Of a DNA stretch of 64,000 nt, positions 41,691-51,183 are shown one piece after another. Source of the stretch: Hymenobacter gummosus (GTDB taxonomy: Bacteria; Bacteroidota; Bacteroidia; Cytophagales; Hymenobacteraceae). Within the stretch, counting starts at the first letter, position 1, and every line of letters begins with the position of its first letter. The translations under genes were made by a program, and so were the position numbers. The notes beneath the pieces are model-generated. The model had not been told where the DNA came from. It saw nothing but the letters and a program-made list of their open reading frames with translations, and did no database searches. The stretch lies in the NCBI RefSeq assembly GCF_003970915.1, contig NZ_RXOF01000012.1:124001-188000 (forward strand), read 5' to 3'.

Positions 41691-43229
41691 CTAAGGCAGC
41701 AGCAGCAGGCGCCGGGCGGGGCCCAGCGGGCGGCCATCGGGCCCGAGCAGGCGGGCCAGGTAAGCCCCGGCCGGCAGGCCCGCCAGCGGCAGCACGGGGG
41801 CGCCGGTGCGCGGCAGCACCACGCGGCGCACCCGCTGCCCCAGCGGCGAGTACAGGCACAGCGCGGCCCCGGCCGGCAGTGGGGCGGCCAGCTGCAGGGT
41901 GGCCTGGTCGCGGGCGGGGTTGGGGAACAGGCTCCAGGCCGGGGCGGGTGGCGCAGGTGGGCGGGCAGCGGTGACGACCGAAGCCAGACCGGCCGGCAGG
42001 GTGAGGCGGGCCACGTAGCCGCCCCCAGGCGTTAGGCAGGCACCAGTGACGAAGATTGTCCTCCCGTCAGCTCCGGGTGACAGATGAGATATAGCCAGAC
42101 GGCTACACGCAGTGCTGGCGTATACATAAGTACCCAGTAACCGGCCTGTACTTCCGTTGAGGTGACGCAAATGGTAGCTGGAAGTAGTCTGCCCGCTATC
42201 AGCCAACACCAGCACTGAGCCGTCTCTAAGTTCTACGCTGTTAAGGTAACGGGGCGAGGAAGTGCCAGCCGGGCCGCGCAGCAAGTGAGTCCATACTGGA
42301 TTCAGCTGTGCGTCTGCCTTTAGGGCGAAGGGTACCGTACGCCGGCCGCGGGCCGTTAGCGTGTCCACCGAGCCAATTAAAATGACGCCCCCATCTGTGA
42401 GGGGCAATAAATGGTTCGGGGTGTTGGCAAACGGTTCGCTGAGTGTGCCCGCAGGCGTGAGTGTGGCAGCGCGCAGCGAATCACCTGTTACCGGGTCTAC
42501 TTGCATGAGTTTCAAGCGCCAACGCCCGCCGCCTGTATCAGGCAGGTAAAGAGAATACAGCACAACCCGGCCCTGCGCATCGGTCTGCGCATCAAGCAGT
42601 CCGTCATTACGACTCCATGAATAGCCTCGAGCCCACCGTACCGCCCCTTGCTCGGTCAGGCTCACCAAGCGCGCATTGTTACGTGCGCTACCACTGTACT
42701 CGGCACGTAATGAGCCAAGCAGATAACCATTCGACGGGGGAGGAACCGGCTGCAGGGCAACACCCAATTCTCCCCCGCTAGTAGAGCCCTGGGTATAGGG
42801 GATACGCACGCGAAACGGCACAGCCCCGGCCGGGGTGAACTGTTGCATGTATGTGCCGATGGCGACGGAAGCCGTGGTGGGCACCCGCTCTTCGGTTACA
42901 AAACCAAAGTTGCCGTTGGGCAGCAAGCAGGCCGCTTGCTCACCCGAGAACTGCGGCAGGCCGGGACGCTGCCAGATGGAGTCGCCGGTGGCCGCATTGA
43001 GCAGCCAAAAGTGGCTGCGCAGAGTCGTAACGTTGCCCGTGGCAGCCATTGAGCAAAACACAGTACCCTGCGATGTAGCCACGGCCCGCTTGACTACCTC
43101 AGGACGCACTACACCAAGGGTGGCGTGTAGCAGCCGCTCCCAGCGGATGCTTTGGGCCTGCGCTGCGCTGGCAGCAACCCATATTATGGTCACTACCAGC
43201 GCGAGGAGGCGAAAAAATGCACGAGTCAT
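41691..43229 (-). CDS. Secreted T9SS type A sorting-domain protein
   Basis: 512 residues with a signal peptide (MTRAFFRLLALVVTIIWVAA...) and a C-terminal T9SS sorting domain that begins WSLFPNPARDQATLQL and ends in the usual Leu-rich strand. The middle is a repetitive beta-propeller-like region with LLNAATGD, QVDPVTGDSL and similar strands. The protein should cross the outer membrane through the type IX machine. Base composition of 42050-43200 is lower in GC than the flanks. The start overlaps the upstream gene's stop (TGATG), so the two are translationally coupled. Confidence 0.82.
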   Translation of the reverse strand: MTRAFFRLLALVVTIIWVAASAAQAQSIRWERLLHATLGVVRPEVVKRAVATSQGTVFCSMAATGNVTTLRSHFWLLNAATGDSIWQRPGLPQFSGEQAACLLPNGNFGFVTEERVPTTASVAIGTYMQQFTPAGAVPFRVRIPYTQGSTSGGELGVALQPVPPPSNGYLLGSLRAEYSGSARNNARLVSLTEQGAVRWARGYSWSRNDGLLDAQTDAQGRVVLYSLYLPDTGGGRWRLKLMQVDPVTGDSLRAATLTPAGTLSEPFANTPNHLLPLTDGGVILIGSVDTLTARGRRTVPFALKADAQLNPVWTHLLRGPAGTSSPRYLNSVELRDGSVLVLADSGQTTSSYHLRHLNGSTGRLLGTYVYASTACSRLAISHLSPGADGRTIFVTGACLTPGGGYVARLTLPAGLASVVTAARPPAPPAPAWSLFPNPARDQATLQLAAPLPAGAALCLYSPLGQRVRRVVLPRTGAPVLPLAGLPAGAYLARLLGPDGRPLGPARRLLLLP

Positions 43230-45838
43230 CAGTGAACAAGCACAAGTTTTTGGGTGCCGACGGGCCGGCCGCTTATCACTAACGTGCAGGCGTAAAAGCC
43301 TGCTGGCAACGTGGTCACAGGTATGGTGATGACGCCCTCTTTGGCTCCAATCAGCTGTTTACTTAGCACTTCCTTGCCTGTTTTGACGTCTCTAATACTT
43401 AACAGGGCTGGCACGTAATCCGGGGTGGTGTAGCGGAACTCAACTACATCATTGGCAGGATTAGGGTGCGGGACTTGCAAATAATCAATCACTGCCTTGC
43501 TTACTGTCGGCGGCACGGCTGGCCGAGTGGGTACCGAATCGGCCGTACAACGCAAATGCGGATAAAACCGGCGCATCACTGTACAGGCATTGTTGGAATA
43601 GGCCGCATTGGTCTGGGCTGCCGCAGCTAACAAGGCACTGTCGGCGGGCGTAGGTTTGCCGCCGAGTGGCAGGTAGGCAAGGCGACCCAGCACATCGAAA
43701 TAACGGACACGATTTGCCACGTTACGGTCGTTGGCGCTGTAGACTAATAACTGTTGGCGAACGGCCTGGGCCGCCGTTTCCTGCTGACGACGACGAAACT
43801 GGTCCATCAGGTAGAAGCTGAGTCGTTCAAATGCTGCGTGATTAAGCAGCGGCAGCGTTCCAACAAAATTCTGAAACGCCACTAATTGTCCTGTGGATTC
43901 GTGATGCCGCATAAGTAACTGCTCTAACTCCCAAAGTTGGGTCGGTGTACCTTGCCGCTGCCGTAAGCGGTTCATCCAGCCTACTACAGTTGTTGCTGTT
44001 GGTAAAACATTTCTGGGAGCAACAACTCCTACTGAATAGCCTCGTCGTGTTGTACAGGCATTAGCCGGGTCTGAGTTTGTGCCTGGAGCAAAGGGAGCCG
44101 TGGTAACGGTGTTTTGACTGCTAGGACCACTAATGGTTATTTGCTCCTGTGTAGAAGCAAATCTGAAGTATTTCAGTGCGTTGACGAAGCTTTCATTGAG
44201 TGCCTGCGTGGGAACGTTACTGAATATATTGCCGCAGGGTCTGGTATCACTTCCCAACACTGTCTCGTTCGTGGGAGTTATCATCTGTTCTAAAAACAAC
44301 CCCTTACTGTCCTGCGCTGCAGGCAGGTTAGTGTGGTCAAGCTGATTGCACTCGATAACGGGCTCTAGGGTGAAATAGCTGTTGTCGTGAGCAAAGTACA
44401 AGCTCACCTGATTGTCACGCAGCTTGTTGTCCGCTATGAGCAGGGGAGCTACGCCTTGGTTGGAATCGTCCATCAGGTGAATCCCCGCGTCCAAGCGTCG
44501 AACGGTGTTGAGTTGCTTGATACTGACCTGGCACCTAGTGCGCACATCAATGCCTATCTGGCGTTTAGCAACTAATGCGGGATTGGTGTTGACGCCGTCA
44601 ATCGTATTACCAAGTACATTAATAGCCTGACAGTCGCTGCCGAGCAATTCAATACCGGTTACAGGATTGTTCGCGTCAAGTTGTGCAGTGGTAATGCCCA
44701 GGGATGGTACCTGGATGGTGTTGCTTGCTATGTCAATGCTAGTGGTACCTAGTTTTAGCCCCGTCCGAATGGCCGCGGCGTAATTGCGCTCGAAGGTGTT
44801 GCTACTTATTGCAATTTTTTTCCCTTCAACCTCAGCCCCTACGCGTAGACTCTGGAATGTATTGCCGGTAATTTGAAAATCAGTGTAGTCTCCGTTGCTC
44901 AATAGCATACCGGTTTCCGTATACCACAAGTTATTACCGCTAGGTTGTACTGGCGCCAGCATGGAAGGCGGGTCGGAGGAAAAGATGCAGCCGACGATGC
45001 CCTCGCCTACTTTGGGAGTTGCTTTGTTGCCAACCATCACTCCATACCAGTTGTTGGTGAAGTTGGTGTTGGTCAGGTAGAGCTGTGGACCATTGCTTCC
45101 AGGTACGCAACTGGCGTCGGCGAAAATCCCGACTGACGCATCACGAATAATACTGCGATAAACGCGCGTCCCAGCCTTAATTCGATAGGTGTAAATCTTG
45201 CTTTCAGCGCCGGCCAATACGCCACCCCAAACTGTTTCGCAGGTAGATGTAAGGGTGGCACCGTTCAATATGAGCGAAGATTTGTTGACTTCAATCCACG
45301 TTTTACGGTCAGAAAAGCCATTGAAATAATAATCCTGACAGATAGCGGACTTTACCTGTGCATTATTGGGCTCAATAAAAAACGTCGTGCCCGCAGTCAG
45401 TTCAAACGTGCCATTTGAAAGCCGCAGCGGCCCCAGCACGTGGTATTGACCGGAAAACACGACGGTTCCACCGTACAAGCTGGCATCAATTTCCGTTGTG
45501 ACGAAAGGGGTGCCTATTTCGTAGCTGTTCGCATTAGCTGGCTGGTTAAGTTGGGGATTGTATGTTGCCGAACTGTTCTGAGCATAGGTATGGTCGCAAG
45601 GGCAGTAGCTGGCAGTAACTGAGGTAGTATGTGTAAAGCTGCCTATTGTTACCGTCAGCGTGTACGTTGTTGTACTGGTGATGCCTGACACCGTGGGGTT
45701 GGCAACACTGGTGTTGCTCAGGCCTGTTGCTGGGCTCCAAGAATAAATAGCGTTGCTGGAGGTGGGTAACGGAGTGGTACCCAGAGTAGCAGATGTTACA
45801 CTGCCACATAATGAAACTGGTGCGCCAGCTTCTGTTAC
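43229..45838 (-). CDS. C-terminal part of a frameshifted T9SS beta-helix protein
   Basis: About 869 codons without a native start or signal peptide; the first usable codon is a GTG at 45691, inside a repeat domain. Reading begins VTEAGAPVSLCGSVTSATLG, then YSWSPATGLSNTSVANP, a PKD/Ig-like repeat typical of Bacteroidota surface proteins. A right-handed parallel beta-helix region follows (TGIELLGSDCQAINVLGNTI and similar rungs). The chain ends with a T9SS sorting domain (PHPNPANDVVEFRY ... GTQKLVLVH). Coding sense continues to the left of the GTG up to the stop codon of the fragment upstream, so the two are probably one gene. GC is low here. Confidence 0.75.
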   Translation of the reverse strand, partial: VTEAGAPVSLCGSVTSATLGTTPLPTSSNAIYSWSPATGLSNTSVANPTVSGITSTTTYTLTVTIGSFTHTTSVTASYCPCDHTYAQNSSATYNPQLNQPANANSYEIGTPFVTTEIDASLYGGTVVFSGQYHVLGPLRLSNGTFELTAGTTFFIEPNNAQVKSAICQDYYFNGFSDRKTWIEVNKSSLILNGATLTSTCETVWGGVLAGAESKIYTYRIKAGTRVYRSIIRDASVGIFADASCVPGSNGPQLYLTNTNFTNNWYGVMVGNKATPKVGEGIVGCIFSSDPPSMLAPVQPSGNNLWYTETGMLLSNGDYTDFQITGNTFQSLRVGAEVEGKKIAISSNTFERNYAAAIRTGLKLGTTSIDIASNTIQVPSLGITTAQLDANNPVTGIELLGSDCQAINVLGNTIDGVNTNPALVAKRQIGIDVRTRCQVSIKQLNTVRRLDAGIHLMDDSNQGVAPLLIADNKLRDNQVSLYFAHDNSYFTLEPVIECNQLDHTNLPAAQDSKGLFLEQMITPTNETVLGSDTRPCGNIFSNVPTQALNESFVNALKYFRFASTQEQITISGPSSQNTVTTAPFAPGTNSDPANACTTRRGYSVGVVAPRNVLPTATTVVGWMNRLRQRQGTPTQLWELEQLLMRHHESTGQLVAFQNFVGTLPLLNHAAFERLSFYLMDQFRRRQQETAAQAVRQQLLVYSANDRNVANRVRYFDVLGRLAYLPLGGKPTPADSALLAAAAQTNAAYSNNACTVMRRFYPHLRCTADSVPTRPAVPPTVSKAVIDYLQVPHPNPANDVVEFRYTTPDYVPALLSIRDVKTGKEVLSKQLIGAKEGVITIPVTTLPAGFYACTLVISGRPVGTQKLVLVH

Positions 45839-46593
45839 TTGATACCTACATCATCAATCACATGGTAATCGACATCACTAGGAAAGCAGGATACCCCTCC
45901 GGTTGAAAAGCCTGGACCATTCTGGTAGGTAGGCTGGCCCTGGGGGTCGGTATGCGGCTCAAAGCTGCCGATGGTGACGTACCGTGCGTTGGAGGTAGCT
46001 AAGAATGCACCCGAAATCTGCTGCCAGCCTGTTTGCGCAGGCAACGGGATGGAATTAACAATGTAATATTCCGGTAAGGGCGGCAACGGGCTCCAAGTGC
46101 TGGGGAAAGCCCATCTGCTGGTGCCAATACCCATTCCCAGCCGTTTGACTGCACGGTAGCTATTAGGCGACAGGTATGCATAAAACTCTGCATAATAGGC
46201 CTTGTTTGCCGTGAGCGGGGTTGGTAGCTGCTGTACAATTTGCTCTTGCGCAGGACCGGAATCGTAGTGACAACGTAGCCCCATGTACGCACTGCCGTTA
46301 CTGTGGTCGGGAATTGGAATAGGCGTAGGCGACCCATTGATGTAGGTTGGGCAACTGGGGGTAGGTGGCTGGTTGGTGGGATGGAGACTAAAGTGGTATA
46401 AGTCAGGGGAGCCGTGGTTGGAAGCCCAATCTTTAGAAAGGTCCGGGTTAGTCGTTAGCTGATTGAGCAGAGGCGTTTGAAGTACAGTTTCAAAATTTCC
46501 ATTGCTAACCAAGTTAACCTGTCCTTCAACTGAGCTTATAGAAATGGACAGGGCCGAGAGCAGCGTACACCAAAAGAGGAAAAGGTTTTTCAT
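45835..46593 (-). CDS. N-terminal part of the frameshifted T9SS protein
   Basis: 252 residues with a signal peptide (MKNLFLFWCTLLSALSISI...) and a carbohydrate-binding-like beta-sandwich (LVSNGNFETVLQTPLLNQL, ending YHVIDDVGIK). This is the usual N-terminal module of large Bacteroidota secreted proteins. The frame stops at TAA 45835-45837, where the family would continue. Re-reading one base there (AAG then GTA ACA GAA) enters the frame of the downstream 869-codon segment. So this is a broken gene, a sequencing slip, or less likely a programmed -1 shift; no canonical slippery heptamer is visible. Confidence 0.75.
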   Translation of the reverse strand: MKNLFLFWCTLLSALSISISSVEGQVNLVSNGNFETVLQTPLLNQLTTNPDLSKDWASNHGSPDLYHFSLHPTNQPPTPSCPTYINGSPTPIPIPDHSNGSAYMGLRCHYDSGPAQEQIVQQLPTPLTANKAYYAEFYAYLSPNSYRAVKRLGMGIGTSRWAFPSTWSPLPPLPEYYIVNSIPLPAQTGWQQISGAFLATSNARYVTIGSFEPHTDPQGQPTYQNGPGFSTGGVSCFPSDVDYHVIDDVGIK

Positions 46594-46687
46594 GGACTGA
46601 GAGTTTTACAGGTGAAAAAGAATGGAATGATGTGCGTTGTAGTTAAGCAAGAATTGTGAATAATCCTAATGGTCAATCAATTGTGTT

Positions 46688-48715
46688 CTAAAACACCCGC
46701 CGCTGGCGGCGCAGCTGCCACTCCAGCAGCAGCTCGAAGTAGGGCAGCAGGCGGGAAGAGGTGAGGGCCAGCTCCTCGGCGGTGTAGGTGCTGCCGGCGT
46801 AGGCCCCGCGGCCGGGGCGGTAGCGGTACAGGTTCTGCAGCTGCTGCAGCCACAGGGAGGTGGTGAGGGTGAGCGGGCCGGCGCGCCGCTCGTAGGCCAG
46901 CTCGGGGCCGTGCTGGCGGGTGAGGGTGCGCAGGTAGATGAGGCCGGCCGCGCCGGGGCCGTCGGGCAGCAGGGCGGCGCGCTGGTGGCTGCGCTGTTCC
47001 AGAAAGCGGTAACCGGCGCGCAGGCTGCTCTGGCCGCGCACGCCGCGCCAGCCCCGGCGCAGGCCCAGGCTCAGGTCGTGGATGATGGTGGTGTCGAGCG
47101 GGCTTTCCTTGAACTGCTGCCAGTTCAGCTGCCCGATGCGGGTTTCGCGGCGCTGGTAGTCCAGGCTCAGCAGCCACTGGGGGCGCAGCTCCCACTGCAG
47201 GTGCTGGTCCATTTCCAGCACCCGGCTGGCGCGGTTGCGCAGCTGCTCGGCGGCCCGGTCGCGCACCTGGTAGCTTACCCACAGGTGGTAGCTGGCCCGC
47301 CAGCTAAAGCGGCCCGGCGCCCAGGTAAAGCCCGGCTCCCAGTGCAGCAGGCGGTCGGAGTAGTTTTCGGCGCTCTGCTGGGCCTTGATGAAGATGAGCT
47401 GCCGGTACTCGCCCCACAGCCCCAGGGTGGTGCGGAAGGTGGGGTGCCAGCGCGAAGTCAGGCGCAGGCGCAGCTGGTGGCTGGCCTCGTCGCGGTCCTG
47501 GTAGTTCTCCTGGCTGGGCGTATCCACCCGCAGGAGCTGGGCGGTGCCGGCCCCGGTGAGCGAGTGGCGCGGGTGCAGCAGCCAGGTTACTTCGGTCTGC
47601 CACTGGGTGGTCCGCTCACTGATGTCCTTGATGCGTTCCTGCTGCTCGGCGGCCGCGAAGCGGGTGGGGGCGAGGAAGCGGTTGTTTTCGAGGTAATAGC
47701 CGCGCACCCGCTGGTGGTAGCCAAACTGCACCCGGGCCTGCAGCTTGCGGCGGGTGATGAGCAGCTCCTGGCGGGTGTCGTACTCCTGCTGGCGGTAGCC
47801 CAGGTTCTGCACTGTGTCGGCCTCGGCGCGCAGACGGCGGTAGAGAAAGGCGCGGGCCGGCAGCAGCACGGTGTTATCGGAGCGGAAGGCGGCCTGGCCG
47901 GGCAGCTGGTACTGCCACTGCAGCTGGGCCGCAATGGTGTCGCTCTGGATGCGCTGCACGTTGGCCGGCAGATAGTCCTCGGTGCGGGTGTTGCGGTAGC
48001 CCAGGCGCACCAGACCCTGGCTGTTCTCGTCGATGGGGCGGGAGTACACCACGTCGGCCAGGGCGCGGTGCCAGAGGCGCGGACCGAGGTGGCTCTGGGT
48101 GCTCACCAGCCGCAGGCCTACCGGTTCGGCCCAGGCGGCCAGGGGGCGCAGCAGGGCCGTCAGCTCCACGCCGTAGGTGGGGCCCAGGTCGTCGCGCTGG
48201 TTGCGCATGTCGTGGGTGAGGCCGCCGAGCAGGGCCACCCGCAGCGCGGAAATAGAGTCGAGGCTGGAGGCGGGGCGCAGGCGCTGCTGCCAGCCCACGC
48301 GCCCCAGCCAGGTCACCGTGCGGATGTGGTTGGCGTGGCTGTAGTCGTACACCACCTGCTGACCCACCTGCCAGTGCTGGCCCACCCCAATGAGGTGCAG
48401 CAGGTCGCCGCGGTAGTCCTCGCGCACGAAGGGCGGGCGGCCCCGCGAGTCGAGCACCCAGTCGGTAAGCAGGCGGTAGCGCACCGTTTGGCGCCGGCCC
48501 AGGTGCCAGTGCCCGTAGGCCTCGCTCTGCTGGGTGTAGGTGCTCACCCCGATGCGCCGCGCGTGCAGGCGCAGCCCCACCAGGGTATCCAGCGGGGCCG
48601 GGGCAACCACGCCGTCGGGCACCGGCAGCTGGGCCCGGGCGGGCGGGGCCCAGCTCAGGCCCAGCCCCGCTGCCGCGGCCAGGGCGGCTCCCCAACGAAG
48701 AGCAAAGCGGCGCAT
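46688..48715 (-). CDS. Outer-membrane beta-barrel-like protein of unknown function
   Basis: 675 residues with a signal peptide (MRRFALRWGAALAAAAGLGL...). The mature part is rich in alternating aromatic/polar strands (LRLTSRWHPTFRTTLGLWGE, FSWRASYHLWVSYQV) and ends in Phe (RRQRRVF), as barrels inserted by BamA do. Long Arg/Gln-rich strands suggest a large barrel. The family is not recognised. GC returns to the high genomic level, in contrast to the T9SS block it follows. ATG 48715 is preferred to a start eight codons upstream. Confidence 0.65.
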   Translation of the reverse strand: MRRFALRWGAALAAAAGLGLSWAPPARAQLPVPDGVVAPAPLDTLVGLRLHARRIGVSTYTQQSEAYGHWHLGRRQTVRYRLLTDWVLDSRGRPPFVREDYRGDLLHLIGVGQHWQVGQQVVYDYSHANHIRTVTWLGRVGWQQRLRPASSLDSISALRVALLGGLTHDMRNQRDDLGPTYGVELTALLRPLAAWAEPVGLRLVSTQSHLGPRLWHRALADVVYSRPIDENSQGLVRLGYRNTRTEDYLPANVQRIQSDTIAAQLQWQYQLPGQAAFRSDNTVLLPARAFLYRRLRAEADTVQNLGYRQQEYDTRQELLITRRKLQARVQFGYHQRVRGYYLENNRFLAPTRFAAAEQQERIKDISERTTQWQTEVTWLLHPRHSLTGAGTAQLLRVDTPSQENYQDRDEASHQLRLRLTSRWHPTFRTTLGLWGEYRQLIFIKAQQSAENYSDRLLHWEPGFTWAPGRFSWRASYHLWVSYQVRDRAAEQLRNRASRVLEMDQHLQWELRPQWLLSLDYQRRETRIGQLNWQQFKESPLDTTIIHDLSLGLRRGWRGVRGQSSLRAGYRFLEQRSHQRAALLPDGPGAAGLIYLRTLTRQHGPELAYERRAGPLTLTTSLWLQQLQNLYRYRPGRGAYAGSTYTAEELALTSSRLLPYFELLLEWQLRRQRRVF

Positions 48716-48834
48716 AGCAAGCGGCGGAGCGGGTGGCAATTACGCCGTAAACTACTACTTTCAGCAGCGGCCCGCAACCGGCCGGCGGGGCTTACTAGCA
48801 TACATATGCGGTAGCGCACCCGGGCCGGGATTTG

Positions 48835-48842
48835 TACTTTTG
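48835..48842 (+). promoter_or_regulatory. -7 box for the OmpA-family gene
   Basis: TACTTTTG, an exact TAnnTTTG match, 122 bp upstream of the ATG at 48965. Confidence 0.4.
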
Positions 48843-48964
48843 AGCTGGCAATTGTCTTCGGCCGAAACTTACGGCCGGGTTGCGTCGTCTCTTCATCACC
48901 ACCGCGGCCCTCGGGCCGTGCCTACTGCCGTGCGCAGTTCCACCGTTTTGCCCGCCTAGCTAGT

Positions 48965-51004
48965 ATGAGCATACGTTCTCTCGTTTTGTCCCTGGGATTG
49001 TTCGTGGCGGCCGTCAGCGCCCACGCGCAGCACGCCGTCTGGGCCGCCAAGGTCGTCGAAGTATCATCGCAGAAGGCCGAGGGCAAGGAAGCCTTTTCGC
49101 CCGAAAAAGTGCTGGGGGAGCCCAACGCCCTGCCCCTGGGCCAGATCAGCAACGAAGCCTGGATTCCGAAAAAGGAAGGCCCCAAGGAGTTTATCGAGGT
49201 AAAGTTTGCCAAGTCGGTAGTGGCCCGGCAGGTAACGGTGGTCGAGAACTTCAACCCCGGCTCCATCATCCGCATTGAGCTGGTGGACACCCGCGGCGAG
49301 CGGCACCAGGTGTACGAAAACCCCGCGCCCGGCCCCTTGCCCGAGCTGTTCCGCACCCTGCAGGTCACCTTCGGCCCGGGCACCTACCGCACCATCGGGG
49401 TGGTGGTGACGATGAACACGGCCAAGGTCAACGGCGTGAACCAGATTGACGCCATCGGCGTGGCCGACGTGACCGACGTGATGGTGAAGAAGGACTTCAA
49501 GACGATTCCTTCGGAAAGCATTTCCTTCGACTCGGCCATGGTGAACCTGGGGCCGAACGTGAATACCAAGTACACCGAGGTGCGTCCCATCGTGGCCCCC
49601 GACGGCCGGACGCTGTTCTTCGCCCGGCAGGCCTCGCCGCAGAACGTAGGCGGGGCCAAGGACGGACAGGACGTGTGGTACTCCACCCTGACCAACCCCA
49701 AAACCAAGGCCTGGGGCCCGGCCAAGAACATGGCCTCGCCCATCAACTCGCCGGGGCCCAACGGCCTGGCCTCGGTATCGGCCGACGGCTCCTCGGCGGT
49801 GCTCATCAACGTGTACAACCCCGACGGCTCGCTCGACCCCAAGGGCGCCAGCATCACCCGGCGCAAGGCCACGGGCTGGACGCAGCCGGAAAAGATTAAC
49901 ATTCAGGACTTCTACAACGACGACCCCGACAACGTCGACTTCTTCCTCAGCACCTCGGGCAAGCAGCTGCTGATGGCCGTGGACCGCAAGGACAGCAAGG
50001 GGCAGCAGGACCTGTACGTGAGCTTCCGCCAGGCCGACGGCTCGTTCTCGCGGCCCATCAACCTCGGGGGCAACATCAACACCAAGGCGGCCGAATTTGC
50101 CCCCTTCCTGGCCCCCGACGGCAAGACGCTGTACTTCGCCTCCGAAGGCCTGGCCGGCTACGGCAAGGGCGACATTTTCTACGCCAAGCGCCTCGACGAC
50201 AGCTGGACCAACTGGAGCAAGCCCCGCAACCTGGGCCCGGCCATCAACTCGCCGGCCATGGACGCCTACTTCTCCCTCTCGGCCTCGGGTGAGGACGCCT
50301 ACCTGGTATCGGAGCGCAACGGCACCGACGGCTCGCGCGACATTTTCCGCATCAGCCTCTCCTCCAACAACAAGCCCGAAGTGGTGGCCCTGGTGCGCGG
50401 CCGCGTGCTCGACGCGGCTACCAAGAAGCCGGTAGCCGCCACCGTGCGCTACGAAAACCTGATTACGGGCGAGGAAATCGGGGTGGTGGAAACCAACGCT
50501 ACCGACGGCACCTACACCATCGTGCTGCCCACCGGCGCCCACTACGGCTACCGCGCCGACGCCACCGGCTACCTCTCGGAGGACCAGAACCTGGACGTGA
50601 CGGACCGCACCAAGTACTCGGAGGAAACCCAGGACCTGTACCTGATTCCGTTCGAGGTGGGCCAGAAGATCAAGCTGAACAACATCTTCTTCGCCCAGAG
50701 CAAGTACTACCTGCGCGAAAACTCCTACCCCGAGCTGCAGCGCCTGGTGAACATCCTGAAAAACTACCCGCAGGTGGAAATCGAGCTGCAGGGCCACACC
50801 GACAACCAGGGCGACCCGGCCCTGAACCTGAAGCTGTCGGTGGACCGCGTGAACGAAGTGAAGAAGTACCTGGTGCAGAAGGGTATCGGCGGCAACCGCA
50901 TCAAAACCCAGGGCTTCGGCGACACCAAGCCCATTGCCCCGAACGACCAGGAAGATACCCGCAAGCTCAACCGCCGGGTGGAATTCGTGATTACCAAGAA
51001 GTAA
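48965..51004 (+). CDS. OmpA-family protein with WD40-like (PD40) repeats
   Basis: A 679-residue periplasmic/outer-membrane protein with a signal peptide ending AAVSAHAQ. An N-terminal beta-sandwich (to about 180) is followed by PD40 propeller repeats (VAPDGRTLFFARQ, LAPDGKTLYFASEG). A carboxypeptidase-regulatory-like domain lies at about 478-550 (VRGRVLDAATKKPVAATV). The C-terminal OmpA domain shows QSKYYLRENSYPELQRLV, ELQGHTDNQGD and LSVDRVNEVKKYL, and would bind peptidoglycan. This architecture is common in Bacteroidota and occurs in envelope and gliding/T9SS-associated proteins. The stop codon is the first base triplet of a palindromic element. Confidence 0.88.
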   Translation: MSIRSLVLSLGLFVAAVSAHAQHAVWAAKVVEVSSQKAEGKEAFSPEKVLGEPNALPLGQISNEAWIPKKEGPKEFIEVKFAKSVVARQVTVVENFNPGSIIRIELVDTRGERHQVYENPAPGPLPELFRTLQVTFGPGTYRTIGVVVTMNTAKVNGVNQIDAIGVADVTDVMVKKDFKTIPSESISFDSAMVNLGPNVNTKYTEVRPIVAPDGRTLFFARQASPQNVGGAKDGQDVWYSTLTNPKTKAWGPAKNMASPINSPGPNGLASVSADGSSAVLINVYNPDGSLDPKGASITRRKATGWTQPEKINIQDFYNDDPDNVDFFLSTSGKQLLMAVDRKDSKGQQDLYVSFRQADGSFSRPINLGGNINTKAAEFAPFLAPDGKTLYFASEGLAGYGKGDIFYAKRLDDSWTNWSKPRNLGPAINSPAMDAYFSLSASGEDAYLVSERNGTDGSRDIFRISLSSNNKPEVVALVRGRVLDAATKKPVAATVRYENLITGEEIGVVETNATDGTYTIVLPTGAHYGYRADATGYLSEDQNLDVTDRTKYSEETQDLYLIPFEVGQKIKLNNIFFAQSKYYLRENSYPELQRLVNILKNYPQVEIELQGHTDNQGDPALNLKLSVDRVNEVKKYLVQKGIGGNRIKTQGFGDTKPIAPNDQEDTRKLNRRVEFVITKK

Positions 51005-51180
51005 ATGGTTAAATGGCTGAATGGGCTAAATTGTTGGCCGTTCAGGAGGCCACTTTCAACGGCACGGCCGGCTCTTTACGGGGCCGGCCGTTGTGCTTTT
51101 CAGTGGCCCGGGTACCGGCCGGCGGAGGAGCCCCGAACGATTAGCCATTTAACAATCTGACCATTCAGCCATTCCACCAA
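51002..51180. repeat. ATGGCTAA-type palindromic element around a terminator
   Basis: The left arm (TAAATGGTTAAATGGCTGAA at 51002) and the right arm (ending ACCATTCAGCCATTCCACCA at about 51178) are imperfect reverse complements made of the same units as those near galE. The centre carries a terminator. The element fills the spacer between the OmpA-family and Crp-like genes. Confidence 0.7.
51062..51100 (+). terminator. Terminator after the OmpA-family gene
   Basis: GCACGGCCGGC pairs with GCCGGCCGT(T)GTGC, followed by TTTT. Confidence 0.7.
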
Positions 51181-51183
51181 AAG

